Of a stretch of DNA of 64,000 nt, positions 44,881 to 58,479 are shown piece by piece. Numbering within the stretch: position 1 is the first letter of the stretch; each line of letters starts with the position of its first letter. The stretch is taken from NCBI RefSeq assembly GCF_022581195.2, contig NC_061461.1:13082001-13146000 (forward strand), read 5' to 3'. The notes beneath the pieces were generated by a model that saw only the letters and a list, made by a program, of their open reading frames with translations, ran no database searches and was not told the origin of the DNA. Source of the DNA: Helicoverpa zea. Lineage: Eukaryota; Arthropoda; Insecta; Lepidoptera; Noctuidae. The position numbers and the translations under genes are program-made.

Positions 44881-47750
44881 GTTAGTATTCCTTTACCCAC
44901 TTCAAAACACGATCTGATCAAGTACGTTGCTTGCGCCTGCAGGATTATATATCGTTAAGTACAGTCTATCCTCAGTAGAAATAACCAACATTCTTTGAAA
45001 TTCTACTTTCATTCCAGGTTTCAATAATTTTGTTAGTTTGTGACACTTAATCCAATTTCAATATGAACTTTGGTATGTAGGTACCTAATTCATATTGAAA
45101 TATCAATTTGAAATGATCTCTAGAGCGAGCACCTAAGGATACGGTCTTTACCATATACTTAAACGTTGGTGTCCTGTAACACGCGCATGAGGAATGCAGC
45201 ACGTAAACAATGCTCTCCCCCCTCCCGCCCCCCGCACCCTGGGCCCCCGCTACCCTCGCCGATGCAACGTGCACTGCGCGCCCCGTGCATGCACAAAAAA
45301 TGCGCTCGGTTGCAGGCAGGGCGTACGCGTACCCGAGCTTTTCAATAAACTTATTGTTTAACTGCGTCCACTCGTTATGCCTAGCGAGGAGACTGTTTCA
45401 TGTTAAACATTCCTTATCTTAGCTTCAAAATATTATAATATTATATTCAAAACATAATATTACCAACTCAGTTCAAAGAAATAACGAAAATATTTTTATT
45501 GTATGCACATGAATACACCAATTTATCATGGAGGTAAACAAATGACTAGGTAAGCGTAGGTCACTGCTACCTATAATTGGGATTACCATTACCTACACAG
45601 AAATGTATATTAAAATAAGACCTAATTATACTGAATTTAGTGTTTCCGACTAAACTAGTCATCACACATCTCGGAAACTAGAGGTACCGTCTCAAATTCA
45701 ACACGATTCAGCACATCGCGGAATGTCTCATGACTCTCGCAATGAGGATGATTTTCATAAAGATAACCCTTTTAGGGTTCCGTAGTAGAGCTTATAGTTT
45801 CACCATGTCTGTCCGTCCGGGCGGTGGCCGGGCGACAGTCCGTCCGCTAGCACTACAGAGCTGATTCCAATATGTACATTGTCAATCACGCCAACAAAGT
45901 GCAAAAAAAAGGAAAATACTGTTTTATTACGTCTAAAGTACCCCCCTGACGTGGGGCGTGATTTTTTTCGTTCCAACCCTATCGTGTGATATGTATCATA
46001 CATCGTGATATCGTGGAGTTTAAAAATAATAAGGTCATACTTAATTACCCCTGACAATACTAATTCCTGAGAAAGCTATTGATCGATGACACAAATGGTA
46101 CCTTAACTTATTTGTAAGTGTAAGCACTTCAGCTGTGCTGTGGGGCGCCTAGTGTTCACATTGAAGATGGTCGTCGGGCGGAGCGCGATAACGATCTGGA
46201 GAGGCTAGTGGGCTGCAGCCTCTACTGACGCGCCAGCAAGACCCCGCGGCGAGGCAGCTCCGGGCGATGCGCTTTCTGCGCCCAACACTGTCGGACATTT
46301 CCACTTCATTGGTCTTGTGAAATGGTCTTTGCACTGCAAGTCAGTGTTTGGACAGTATCGATCCCCGCACCTCGTGTGTCCACGCTCCTACAGGTGGTTG
46401 TTCTAGTCTGAGTTAGTGTGTTGAGCGCACAGCCGTTGTCTGCTCGTTATATACCTACTCAAAGACTTTAAACATCTAGTAGGTAATCTACATATTTACA
46501 ATAAAAATCAAAAACTATCCTAGTAAAACAAACAACTAAAACGCGTCAAAAAATTCGTCCCCATCGCTGTCAACTGGGAGCGAGCCCAAGAGGCTGGCAG
46601 CATTACCAGGTAATCTTAAATCTATTTGTACTTGTTAACTTCTCTACGTGTTATCTACGTTTTCCTTGACTGAATAGGAAGTTCAGATTTTGAATGCCCA
46701 CCTTATTAGATAGACTTGCGGTTTCTTCCGCGTCCCGAGGGAAATGCTTTGCTTAGGCGTTTAAAAATAATCCATAACACAGCCTTTCTTGATACATGGT
46801 TTATACGTATGCGTAGGAACCTCCTGATAAGCGTATTCAACCAAACAGAAAAACATTTCAATATTTCATTTTGTTCAGTTTGTTTAGTTTGATTGTTTTT
46901 TTTTGTGCACAATATGATAGATATTGTGGCGCACACTTCCCTTACTCACAAACTCCTGAAGGACATCTCAGGTGGGTCCTGTCGGCAAAAGTTAGGTATA
47001 AGACCATCGGCTTCATGTGCTCTCCGAGGCCCAACAAACTATTGCCGTCCTTTGCGTGGCGCAGTCGGGCAAACAATCTCGTACTCCCTCTATGGTCTGA
47101 ACGCAAATCTATAGATGCGCAAACGATCTATAAATACTTGTACAAGACCTCACCCGGAGAGCATCGTGTCAATGATATACCTGTAGCTAGTCCTTAGGAC
47201 ACAATACGAATTGCGTTAACAATCCATCCATTTACAATGTTCTCACTACGGAAGGTCAAGGAAAACCGCAACTTGTTTACCTGTATCGTACATAATTCAA
47301 GTAAAATATTGTGAATCGATCGCGCACTGGGTTTTTGTATTAGTCACGGTGTTGATACATGACAGTCGGACACATTCCGCACGATGCGACTAGTGTGCGA
47401 GGCGGACTGCAGCCTCAGGGCAGCCACCGCCCCCCACAAGTCACACACTATATAGCGAATGTTGGTTAGAACAAACAGCCACAGCCAACAGCCTGTAACA
47501 CAACAGTACTGACCGCCTGACGGGGACCTCTCGACCGCACCAGCAGACCCAGCAGTACGGGCTCATTCTGATATCTTTGTTTAAATTACTTCATTAAAGG
47601 TAACGGGAAATTCAAATATAAAATGTTTTTTTGACGTTTTACCTAAGTTACCATTCGATATGAGGCGTGATCTCATCGATCGCGGTTATAATATATGTAC
47701 CTCAAAGTAATTTTTGATGACTTTGTTACACTTCGAAAGTTGTGAGTCGA
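44881..47750. other. Putative intron of the second tetraspanin, no gene recognised
   Basis: AT-rich with GC-rich patches around 45190-45340 and 46140-46280. Open frames such as 46871-47197 lack family resemblance or splice support. Confidence 0.35.
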
Positions 47751-47754
47751 GACC

Positions 47755-47890
47755 ACGGACTAGTAAGCGCAGCGTAGGACGTCCGGAAGACGCTGGATGC
47801 AGGTCGCTTCCAACAGGAATCTGTGGAGATCAAAAGGGGAGGCCTATGTTCAGCAGTGGACGTCCTATGATGGCTGAGATGATGATGATA
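47755..47890 (+). mobile_element. RTE-type LINE 3' tail fragment
   Basis: Plus-strand peptide RRWMQVASNRNLWRSKGEAY then VQQWTSYDG followed by a GATGATGATGATA run, the typical C-terminus and tail of an RTE-like LINE. Only the end is present. Confidence 0.55.
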
Positions 47891-48015
47891 TATTCAGATT
47901 GCACACCGAATGTTCAATTAGGTAAAATGCCAAAAACCCATTTTTTTATATCAATTTCCCAGTCAATGGTTACCCACCATTCACCAGATTTTTAAACCTG
48001 CGATTAGATTTTTAG

Positions 48016-48225
48016 AAGTCGTGGTGGCCTAGTGGGCAAAGAACCAACCTCTCGAGTATGAGGGCGCAAGTCTAACCAAGGGGTATTGGGTTGCCCTGGT
48101 AACTGGGTTGAGACGGTCAGATAGGGCAGTCGCTCCTTGTAAGGCACTGGTACTCAGCTACATCCGGTTAGACTGGAAGCCGACCTCAACATACGTAGTT
48201 TGGGAAAAAGGCTCGGAGGATGATG
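48016..48225 (+). mobile_element. tRNA-derived SINE, copy 2, internally deleted
   Basis: Begins AAGTCGTGGTGGCCTAGTGG and ends GGCTCGGAGGATGATG. It jumps from the head (GAGGGCGCA) straight to AGTCTAACCAAGG, so about 170 bp including the B-box is missing relative to copy 1. Confidence 0.75.
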
Positions 48226-51095
48226 ATTAGATTTTTAGGAATCGTTAAGACAGTACCTCATAGTGAATTGGACAATACGGCTGTCATCCTACCAGCATTC
48301 ACTACCGACTGACTGATTCACGAATATACGTACCTACTCATTATCTATTAAAAAATAAACATTGCACATTGTTTTTATAATAGTGCGTGTCCACCCACGT
48401 GACGCTAAAATGCTGAGCAAGCAGCAGACGAGTGATTGCAGCAGCGACACCGCGCGATAGCGGGGCCCACTACAATATACAGCGGGGTCACAGAGTCACG
48501 GGCGACCCCGCCGCCCCTCCACCGCCTGTTACTTAAATCTTGTTCGCGGGAATCTCACATGTTTGAATACTGCTCTTACATCAATTAGACGGCCTTGATC
48601 AGCCGTCAGCGTGTTTGTCCGAACAGTTAGCGCGCTGCGCCCCCCCGCCCCGCGCCGACGCGGCGACGCCTCGGGCTCCTGACCTGATATAAAAACAACA
48701 CAAACCTGCTATCGGCTGGTACAAAAAACGTCACTAAAGACAGATAGATAATCTTATGATGCTGTGATGTGACGAAGCTATTTCGTCGATTAGATTCCGT
48801 TTTTAGTTTTTTGGCCATTGCGCGCTGTAATAAGCTAAATATTTTAGGACGACTTAATTGATACCCAATAAATTAGGCAGCTTTGACTACAATCTATCTC
48901 TAATATTGTACTCGTCAAGTCGTGCTTGGGTACTCATAAATACTTAAACTTAGTAAAGTTGAGTAATATCGTTCCAAAGAATTTGTTATTTGTACAAACA
49001 TACATGTATGTAGACAGCAATTTAAACCTGGTTGCCAAGAGTGGAAGAATTTTTTTTTCGCTTCAAAATCGAAACATGTTAGGCTCTCTCTCTTGACTCC
49101 TCTGTTATTAACTTACAATATCTAATAATCCTGCCTGGTCGCCAATACAATCATCAATTTCCTTTATTTGACATGTTAAACATGACTAGATATCCATCGT
49201 TAGAGCGCGAGATGACATGATTATATTATGTGTGTTAGTTACGTGATGACATCGGCATTCGTAACTGTTATGGCAGTATCGGCTAGCGCAGGTGGACGCT
49301 CGCATAGGCAATGGCTGCGCGGTGGGATTCCAATCGGCGCGGCCCGACTTCTCGGAATGCCGATACGTGAACTGGTGCTCGCCACACACGAGCTTTCCCT
49401 TCGCTGCTGCCTCTCAATGCTCTGCCAACAAGTTACAGCCTATTGAGTAGCTTGTGCTCTGCAAGGCTACTGCTGTACGAGCTCCACAATTTATTCCACC
49501 GTTTTGTGACTTGTTAAGCGTTTGCAGTTAGATCAGGCTTTTTCTGGGCTTCACGTGAGAAAGGATCACCCATTAAATACATAGATTAGGTACAGAATAT
49601 GAATAGATTTTAGCGTCGGTTTGTCGTGTGGTGGCTCCAATCAACACGTGATGAAATGAAGCCTTACAGTTTAGCCAAATGAACAATGTACGTAAAAATG
49701 GTAGCATCTGTAACGAACACAAACAGGCTCAAGTCATGACAAGGATGATCTCACGCGGGGCAAGTAACCTTTGCGTGACGCGCTCTTTGTCCTCCTGTAG
49801 CAGTGCAATGTCATTATGTCTCGCTTGTGACAACATGCTACACGGTATTGCACTTCATAGATTGACTTATCATTTAGAGGCTCGGGAACTTGACCCACTT
49901 CTGTATTAACACATTTCAGTGAAGGTTTCACACAATTGTGTGCAAATGTAGTTGACGCTAACTCCTCCGGCCGCGGCTGCGTCAAGCGCGCCGCATGCGT
50001 GACGTTCTCTCTCAGCTGAGTCACAGATAGTACGCTTTGTGTTATCTCGCCTCCTTTGTTTTATTGTAGCCTCTTGTAGGTATTTGTTTGTTTCCTGTCT
50101 CCTCGCCATGCTCCCAGTCGACATCAATGGGTGAGGATTGGTTAGACGCTTTTTGTAGTAGGTAAGTTTTACGTACGAGTACTTAATGCGTAAGTCAGCA
50201 TAAGATTAGAATCCTTTAAGATTTATTTATTTATTTAAGATCATTGAAAGATTTGTTGGGAGAATTCATTTTGTTATAATTTAAAGCTTCCTATAATCTC
50301 CTTGTTTAACATTGGTCAGAGGATGCTTTTTAAAGAGTGTTGGAAGGGTCCGACCGTGGCCGTGCACCGTGACGCACTGGCCGCACGTGCAGCGGGCTGC
50401 TGCAGTGTCCGCGAGACACGTGCGCTCGCCGACACCACTTGCACTTGCAATTACACCACATTAAACAGTCTACGAAATATGGAATATTCATTGAAGAAAC
50501 ACTATAGTGTAGTCAGATAAAAAAACCGAGGCAACCGCAGACTCGTGATGACGTCGCTCGGCATACTGGCATCTGCATCAACTGCACCTCATGTTCCGTT
50601 TTATAGCACATTGATGGTGCGTAGTTCAGTGCTCTGGATGACAGCTATCACCTGCCAGCTAGGTCAATGTTCACGAATATATGTAGGAATCACTCAGTGG
50701 GACATTGCTTTGTGACTGTCGACCCATGTGATCAGGCATGTTCTCTGATGACGTTGTTAGTTTCCGACTAACAGCTATGAGTAACATCGCTCCTCTGGTT
50801 AAATGCATGCGGCCTGGAGTGGCGACCGGCCTGGTCAAGTGTTGACGTCGGCGGCGGTCACACACGCCTGTACGCATGGCCTGCTCCAATAATGTCTTTA
50901 AATAAAATCCATTCAGAACATTTCCGTTTGAAGAGTTGCGTCGTTAGTCTTCTTGCTGGACTGGTAGATAATTTACTACAATGCTACAATCTTAATAATA
51001 CATTATTGTATGTTAAAAATGTTTCATTTGGTACTTACATTTACCTACTGACTATGATTTGATCCGAAATAAAAAGTGTTTCATGCATGCGACCT
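48226..51095. other. Intergenic or intronic DNA, no gene recognised
   Basis: Mixed composition with GC-rich patches near 48400-48530, 48620-48680, 49270-49350 and 50340-50420. Short open frames only; none with recognisable motifs or splice models. Confidence 0.3.
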
Positions 51096-51472
51096 GGGGC
51101 CCGATTCTCCTAATTTTACTTAAGCAACATACGATTCACGTTCGACTGCGATCCAATCCCGACTCGATTACGATTGAAACGTATGTGGCATTCCGCTATT
51201 TTTTCTTTGAAATAAACTTTTTTATCCTTTTCTGTCATTCAATAATGAATCATTTTGTCTACAAGTGATTAACTATTGCAATATGATTGTAGAGCAAACT
51301 ACCGTATAGCCCCAAAATTACCAAAATAGCAGACCAACCGCAAACCAATCAAATGTCGTTGGAATACGATTGGTCTTATATTAGTAGCAGAATGCCCGAT
51401 ATGGTTAAAACTGTTATTGCAATCCGATTTCTATTCGATTTTGACATTATTAACTTAGGAGAATCGGGCCCC
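51096..51472 (+). mobile_element. MITE family A, copy 6
   Basis: Complete, ends GGGGCCCGATTCTCCTAA and TTAGGAGAATCGGGCCCC, about 377 bp. With copy 4 the best-preserved member in the window. Confidence 0.85.
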
Positions 51473-53437
51473 AGAGCCGCCTCTAGCGATCTCGGGCCCT
51501 TGAGCGCGTATATTTCTTAGCGCCCTATTCAACCGATTGCCAAAAAAGAGAATCTCAACTTGGGGTTGTATTCAGGGTTCCGCAGTGGACTAGGACCCCT
51601 TTTTGTCTTAATTTGATAAATCTATACTCATTATTATTCTTGATTGCACACATAAATACCTACATTTTGACACACTGAAAGTAAATCGACGCAGTTGGTT
51701 TGTTTTTATTTGTGGAGTCATCATCATAATTCATATCGTATAGAAGTTGCTTTACCGTAATGACGTCACAAGCATGCTGAAGATTGAGTCATCGAATTCC
51801 TACTCTTGTTTTGAGATGAAGAGTCATGTAGTGTTTGTCGTCCTACTATGGTCATTATAATTAAGTTGCTAATCTATCATGTCATCACATTTTTCCTCTT
51901 GAATATCGAAAATGAAATATTTAAGAATATTTAAGCAGGTATAAGTATGGTTTATTTTGTTTTTAGGGGAATAATTTGTAAGGATGTTTTATACAACAAA
52001 ACATTTTGTGCGTGATTGCGCCTCTCTAGTTTTTTGTGCAAATTGTAATGCTCAGATGGTGAGGTCGTCGTCCGCGGCGCGATGTGTCAGCGCGCCGCGT
52101 CGTGCGCCCACGCTCCGCCGCAGCCGCCAACTGCTTAGCACCCAACTTGACTTTACTCAGCGACGCTGTTCTTTACATAAACATTGACATTGCGTGCACT
52201 AGCCATCGCCGGTCCCCGAAGGGTGTTAAGTATACTTACCTACTTACATAAATACATACTTACGTGTAATAAAACCAGCTTGTTTTGGCAATTGCGAGAG
52301 GTGCCGCAAGTCGCAAGTAATAGCCATATTTTCTTTATCAGTACTTATTGCTTTTTGCACAATGCACATTAAAGACTAAACTGCCATTTACAAATGATAT
52401 CCCTAAGAAAACGATCAAAAGGACACGATACATACAACATACATTGGAGGTGTGGACATAAATTGATGTGGAGAGTACAATTGGTGTGGATGTCAAGTGT
52501 AAGACGGAGCGGCCGAGCAGGCAGGGCCGCGCGGAGGAGCGGCGGTCGTCGACCCGCGCTTCCCGCTGACCCTGACCCAGTGCAGCCACGTGCCGCCGCG
52601 CCCCGACCCCGCGTCACGCAGACACCCAGTGCAACAATCATTACCACAATTTCATCTAGTTTCGCGACGTTTCCTAAACATGCAAATATAAAGGCAACAG
52701 CTGCTGATTCGCGATAACGTCGGTACCACTCAGCGCGGACGCTCCGCTCAATCAACTGTTTTATGAGTCAGACACTTGCAGAGATCTCTATAAAAGCATA
52801 GCATTCAGTTTTTGACTCTGAAAGTAAAAACACGCGATAAGGGACTACTCACACTTATTCAGCTCTATTCAGCTTATGTCCATAGAAAACAACGATTTTG
52901 TATGGAGACGCGTACGCATCCATTCAGCTTTCCGCGTTTATTCAGCTTTCGCGGCAAACTAGTATAAAATGAGAACAAATGTGTTTTTATCATGCGAGTG
53001 CTTTAGATGGAGATCAGCGCTGATCTGCCACATTCAGCGCTGTTCCGCCGCGTTCGACGCTGAATGGGGCGGAACAGCGCTGCACACGTATGGTTCTCAA
53101 CTCCTTGTCGACAAGTTGCAATGAAATGGGTCGTAATAGGTCCTCAATCTTGTAAAACTTTGCAATATCCATCCGAAAATGCTCATTGAATTTAGTAGGT
53201 ATTATTTTGTTTTAATTGGGGTACCAATGTCACGTATTCTCCAACTAAATTTCTATTTACCCAAAGTGGGTCAACCCACTTGACTGTCGTTTGCGTTTTA
53301 ATTTCTTACGCTTATTTTTTTCTATGTCTTCTGCAAGTAACGAAACGAAAAACTGCTTCACACAACGCGAACTCAAAACAGCTTCAATATTATTTGTCTC
53401 TTCTACTGTGTTTGACGGTCACAAATGAAATCCAGCA
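51473..53437. other. Intergenic or intronic DNA, no gene recognised
   Basis: GC-rich patches at 52060-52140 and 52490-52620 lie in AT-rich DNA. 52840-53090 has short repeated CATTCAGC/TTCAGCTT words. No coding or RNA gene supported. Confidence 0.3.
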
Positions 53438-53824
53438 GGGGCCCGATTCTGCTAAGTTAATAAGGTCAAAATTGAATAGAAATTGAATCGCAATAGCAGT
53501 TTTAACCATATTATCGGGCATTCTGCTACTAATATAAGACCAATCGTATTCCACCGACATTCGATTGGTTTGCAATTGGTCTGCTATTTTGGAGATTTTG
53601 GTCTATACCTACGGTAGTTTGCTCTACAATCATATTGGAATCGTAAATCATGTGCAGACAAAGTGATTCATTATTAAATGACAGAAAAGGATCAAACGTT
53701 TATTTCAAAGAAAACAATAGCGGAATGCCACATACTTACGCTTCAATCGTAATTGAGTCGTGATTGGATCTCAGTCGGATGTGAATCGTATGTCGCTTAA
53801 GTAAAATTAGCAGAATCGTGCCTC
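53438..53824 (-). mobile_element. MITE family A, copy 7
   Basis: Ends GGGGCCCGATTCTGCTAA and TTAGCAGAATCGTGCC; the matching CTGC/GCAG substitution occurs in both ends. Confidence 0.8.
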
Positions 53825-54315
53825 AGGAGTCGAGGATCCGTCAGTATTTAGACAAATACTAAGAAAAGTTGGCGCGGCCTTGACTGTAAGTTAGCGGCGT
53901 TCCTATTGGCGTATAAAGTGCACTGTAAGCACAATCGGTCGCGTCAAGCCCGAGCGCCGTGACGTCAGGCGCCTATCGAGCGGCCGCGACCTCGGCTCCG
54001 GCACGAATTGGGCGAATTCGCGGGGAACTGCGGCGGCAACGGCACACGCAACAATTGTATTGTCCTACAACTTATACAATACCGGCCGAGATCTTGGTCT
54101 TTCGGGATCCCGCGTCATTTTCCAAAGCAGCGGTATAAATAAATGCAATGAAAACGGGTTTAATGCGCATATATCAGGAACTACCTACAAAATTGTTTTT
54201 GATGTTTTCTATTTCAAATTATTGTAGGTATAATTCATAAACAGATAATTAATTACTTAGCTAACACATTAAATTATTATATTGTTACAAAGTTAAGGAT
54301 CTTGTGTACAAACAA
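53825..54315. other. No gene seen; GC-rich patch at 53930-54050
   Basis: A CpG-rich patch surrounded by AT-rich sequence. No splice or protein signal. Confidence 0.3.
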
Positions 54316-54687
54316 TCCCACCCAAAACAAAAATGTAAAAGGCTGCCAAGTTCGATAATATGGGAATGCTTTGCCTATAAAAAAGTGAGATCTGAATAAG
54401 TACCAAGTTCCATACACATACCTCAGTTAAAAATAGTTATGTACTTTTTAATGATGTTACTTGGCAAGTTTTCACACACCTTGTTATAAACCTACTAAAC
54501 GCAATGAATCAAGTATATAATTTTCTATTAAAACTTGCCAAGTAACATCATTAAAAAGTACATAACTATTTTTAACTGAGGTATGTGTATGGAACTTGGT
54601 ACTTATTCAGATCTCACTTCTTTTATAGGCGAAGCATTCCCATATTATCGAACTTGGCAGCCTTTTACATTTTTGTTTTGGGTGGGA
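54316..54687. mobile_element. Foldback element, copy 1 (arms about 155 bp)
   Basis: The left arm from TCCCACCCAAAACAAAAATG runs to about 54475; the right arm (about 54530-54687) is its complement. The loop includes AACGCAATGAATCAAG. A second copy at 59107-59470 shares both arms and the loop. Downstream homology continues to about 54990 and 59760, so the foldback is part of a larger repeat. Confidence 0.8.
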
Positions 54688-55380
54688 TTTCATTTATTTT
54701 TGTAAGGTTGTTTATTTTTATTTTTTTTCTTATGATTAAGTAAGTTAAGGAAATGTCTCATTTATACTATCTTTCAGATTTTGGAATATGCACTATGCTT
54801 CTTACAAAGAAATGAACTAGATTAACTAAATGGACTAGATTTACCAACTGACTGACATGTCATGTTATCATATATTATGTTCGTGGATCAAACTTACATA
54901 TTCGTTATTTTCGAAAGTGACTCACACTTGGCCGTTTTCAGATTTTTACTTTACTTTGACTAAATACAAACCTTTGTAACGAATTTCAGATCGGTACGAC
55001 CATTCAAATATATATCATATAAACTAGCTTCTGCCCGCAACTTCGTACGCGGATCCTGTCCCTTATGCCAGCGACTACGGGGTCAGCAAAATCAAAGATC
55101 TGAATAGTCTGATATTGAATTTTAAGGGCCCGTTGACTTGAAAACAACGGAATACTCATAACCATTAGAAACGTTCCATATATTTAATTTTTGTACTTTA
55201 ACGGCAAAAGGACAGCAAACTAAACAAAACGCTGAGAACTGAAGCGCAATAGACGTGACCATAGGGATAAAAGTAGTGATTCTAATTAGTCCGCATTTAA
55301 GTTGTGTGTGGCAAAAATATTACACGTATTATTACGTAAAAAAACATTAAATAGATGACAAAGTCGTGGTGACTTAGTGG
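54688..55380. repeat. Downstream part of the foldback-containing repeat, then unidentified DNA
   Basis: 54688-54990 matches 59471-59760, for example CACTTGGCCGTTTTCAGATT in both. From about 55000 to 55360 the sequence is unidentified, with a partial SINE-head duplication at 55361-55380. Confidence 0.55.
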
Positions 55381-55765
55381 AAGTCGTGGTGGTTTAGTGG
55401 GTAGAGAACCAATCTCTCAAGTATGAGCGTGCGTCTTTGATTCCAGGTCTGGCAAGTGCCTGCCAATGCAACTTTTCTAAGTTCGTATGTACTTTCTACG
55501 TATATTTTGGATACCAATGACCGTTATTTGGAGGGGATGTTAAACTGTAGGTTCCGGCTGTCTTTGAACATTCTTGGGAGTCGTTATGGGTAGTCAGAAG
55601 CCAGTAAGTCTGCCCAGTTTTACCAAGGGGTGTTGGGTTGAGCGGGTAACCGGGTTGTGGAGGTCAGATAGGGAGTCGCTCCTTGTAAAACATTGGTACT
55701 CAGTTGCATCGTGACTAAAATACCGACCCTAAAATAATTAGGACAAAGGCTCTTGAGATAATAAC
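55381..55765 (+). mobile_element. tRNA-derived SINE, copy 3, diverged
   Basis: Begins AAGTCGTGGTGGTTTAGTGG; substitutions throughout make it older than copy 1. A short duplicate of its head precedes it. Confidence 0.7.
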
Positions 55766-55770
55766 GACAA

Positions 55771-56458
55771 TAATAATGAGATATAGGCACCGCAGGACAT
55801 CTGAGGCTGATGACGGGGAGTAGCGACCCCGCGGGGCTATATATGTATACTGAGTTCTCCAGGGAGAGTATACTGTCCCCCATCTCCGGCCGGTCGGAGT
55901 GAACCATGACGGGGGTAGGTCTCACGCCTCTGGCTTGGCTTGGCCGTCCAGTGTGGAGTCGCTAGAGCAGGATTAGTAGCCCTGATCGGAGGGTAGGTGC
56001 TTCATGGTAAGCACAGGGAGCGCGTAATCTGCGTTTAAAGTCCGCCGAGGTATCCTCACCCTTGAGCCGCTCATGTCCCTGTTGCCCTCTTGTTGCTATT
56101 CAGTGACTGGTTCCCGGGGGCCCAGTAAGTGAGGTGGCGAGTCTCCACCTGCCATTTTTACATGCCTAATACATTGACATCCACTAACATCCCATCACAA
56201 TAGCCCAAGTAGTTTTCCTCCATAGTTAGCAATAGTTTAGCACAGAACCGGGGATTGTCTTTTTTTTAACGACGTCCACCGGGGATTGTCCTTGGGTTCA
56301 TTTCTATAGTGTATAAAGGGATAATCGTCGGTTTTTATGTCACCATTTCATTAAAGTTGTCTCAAAAGGGCTTCAGAGTGTTGGCTTCGGCCCCACGTTT
56401 GCCTCCCAAAAAATCGGAACTCTGTAGTCCCGAGGTCTGGAAGAGACATATAAAATAA
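55771..56458 (-). mobile_element. Unclassified retroelement-like repeat with (ATT)n tail, copy 2
   Basis: Inverted relative to 16681-17400 and collinear with it end to end; contains a short internal insertion near 56260. Abuts the SINE at its tail end. Confidence 0.65.
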
Positions 56459-56698
56459 TAATGAGATATAACGCAACAAACTCGGAGAGTGGGGGCTCGT
56501 GACGCCACGTCTAGGTATGTAAAATTTGTACTAAGCAGTGACTTAACACGAAATTCAATCGTTGTTGTATCTTCGTTATTATTTGTTTGTGAGAGAGAGA
56601 AAAGAAAAATACGTGTCCATTATTTTAGGAACTATTTCACCATACCTATTTCATAACATTAATTTCTATACATTTCAAGTGTAGTATTGCTCTTGAAG

Positions 56699-57215
56699 TT
56701 CCACATCAGGTGTTCCAGATCTTCGATGTTTATACGTCAATAGAGAGTGCTTATCAGATTGAACAACTTTTCCTAAAACGTCATATCTTCAAATGCTATA
56801 GTCTAGCTGGGCTCCTGGAGTTCCACATCAGGTGTTTTACATCTTCAATTTTTATAAGTCAACAGAGAGTGCTTATCAGATTGAACAACTTTTGCTAAAA
56901 CGTCATACTTCTATATGCTATAGTCTAGCTGGGCCCCTGGAGTTCTACATCAGGTGTTTTAGATCTTCAATTTGTATAAGTCAATAGAAAGTGCTTATCA
57001 AATAGAACAACTTTTGCTAAAACGTCATACCTGTATATGGTACAGAGAAGTTGGGCTCTTGGGGTTCCACATCAGGTGTTCCAGATCTTAAAATTTATTA
57101 TCTCAGCTGAAAATGCTCATCACATGAGTCAATTTTTGCCATGGCACCATTTTTGTATCTCTTATAGTTTTGTTGGTCTGTTGGAGTTCTGCATCAGGTC
57201 TTCAAGTTTCGAAGA
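56699..57215. repeat. 122-bp tandem repeat, about 4.2 units
   Basis: The word TTC(C/T)(A/G)CATCAGGT recurs at 56699, 56821, 56943, 57065 and 57187, a strict 122-bp period. Units differ by many substitutions, the last two most, so the array is older than the 57-bp minisatellite. Confidence 0.92.
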
Positions 57216-57940
57216 TAAATTAAAGCCTATATGTTGACCAGGCTTAATACTGATACAACAAAGAAAAAATCATTGAAATCCGTTCAGTAGTTCGGAAGAT
57301 TAGCGTGTACAAACAAACAGACATACAGACAAACAGACAGATTTTTTTTTTGGATTTGTGCTCCATTACTGTTTCTAAACCCCATCCAATTATTATTTTT
57401 TTAAGGGAACAAATATAATGACCACCATAAAATGCTTTGATACCCTTAGTTTTGCAACCAGAAAAATCTACTGAACACCAGAAAAATAAAGTCTAAAAAT
57501 GTAATAGTACCAGCTATTTTAGTCACGACTTCACGTTAAATTGTATTCGACCACCAAATTTAGTAAATGATCACCAACTCTTGACGACCAAATTAATGTA
57601 TTATTTTTGCCTAAATAAGTCACTGTGATTGCCATAAAATGTAGGCTTATTATCAAATAAAGTATTATGATGCCATATTAAGTTATGTATCCGGCTTGCA
57701 ATGCATGCGTGAGTGTCAGTATGACGAGTGACAGGGGAAAATGGAAGAAAATGACATATTGCGCCGACCCCAAGTAAAATTGGGAACAGGGCAGGAGAAA
57801 GAAGAAGAAGAATGTGTTTCTCAATACACTCCCTCGAAAACACACTCTTATCGCACTGTTTAGAGGCATGCAATAGACAATTTTCCACCCTAGTGCAGGA
57901 AAAGGGTCCCCATAATGTTATTACATTTATTGTATCAGGC
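57216..57940. other. Repeat tail and unidentified AT-rich DNA
   Basis: 57250-57350 resembles the end of a dispersed repeat (CAAACAGACATACAGAC followed by a T run). The remainder shows no gene. Confidence 0.35.
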
Positions 57941-58340
57941 CGAACTTATTTTCTTGGAGTCAGTTTACTTAAACAGGATAGCAAGATGTAAAAACTTTGA
58001 TTATCATTTTATATTAAAACGCTGGTATAATTTTGATGATCATTCACTACTTTTGGTGATCATTTACTACTTTTGGGATAACAATGATTTATTTGGACTC
58101 ATTTTGCTTAAATAGGATAGCAGAATGTAAAAACTTTGGTTATCATTTTACTTAAAATGGTGGTTTAATTTTGGTGATCATTTACTATTTTTGGCTTGCG
58201 CATGATTTATTTTGGAGTAATTTCACTTAAATGGGATAGCAAAGTGTTAAAACTTTGGTTATCATTTTACATTAAAATGCGAGTTTCATTTTGGTGATCA
58301 TTTACTATTTTTGTCTGCTATTTGTTACTATTTCTGGTGA
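57941..58340. repeat. Degenerate tandem array, three units of about 120-138 bp
   Basis: Each unit contains GGATAGCA, then ACTTTG(A/G)TTATCATTTTA and GGTGATCATTTACTA. Spacing is irregular because of small insertions. Confidence 0.75.
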
Positions 58341-58479
58341 TCAGTTAAACATAAGCCTTTTTTTAATATATTCAATGTACAGACACAGTTTTTTTACAGA
58401 TTTATTATATATATAGATATAGATAAAAGTTCGTTTTATTTATAAATATATTAGGGGTATAAATTTACACCTTCATTAT

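Noticed and set aside
46871..47197. 108-codon plus-strand frame
   Set aside because: No motif, no splice support and ordinary AT-rich surroundings; expected by chance in a window this size.
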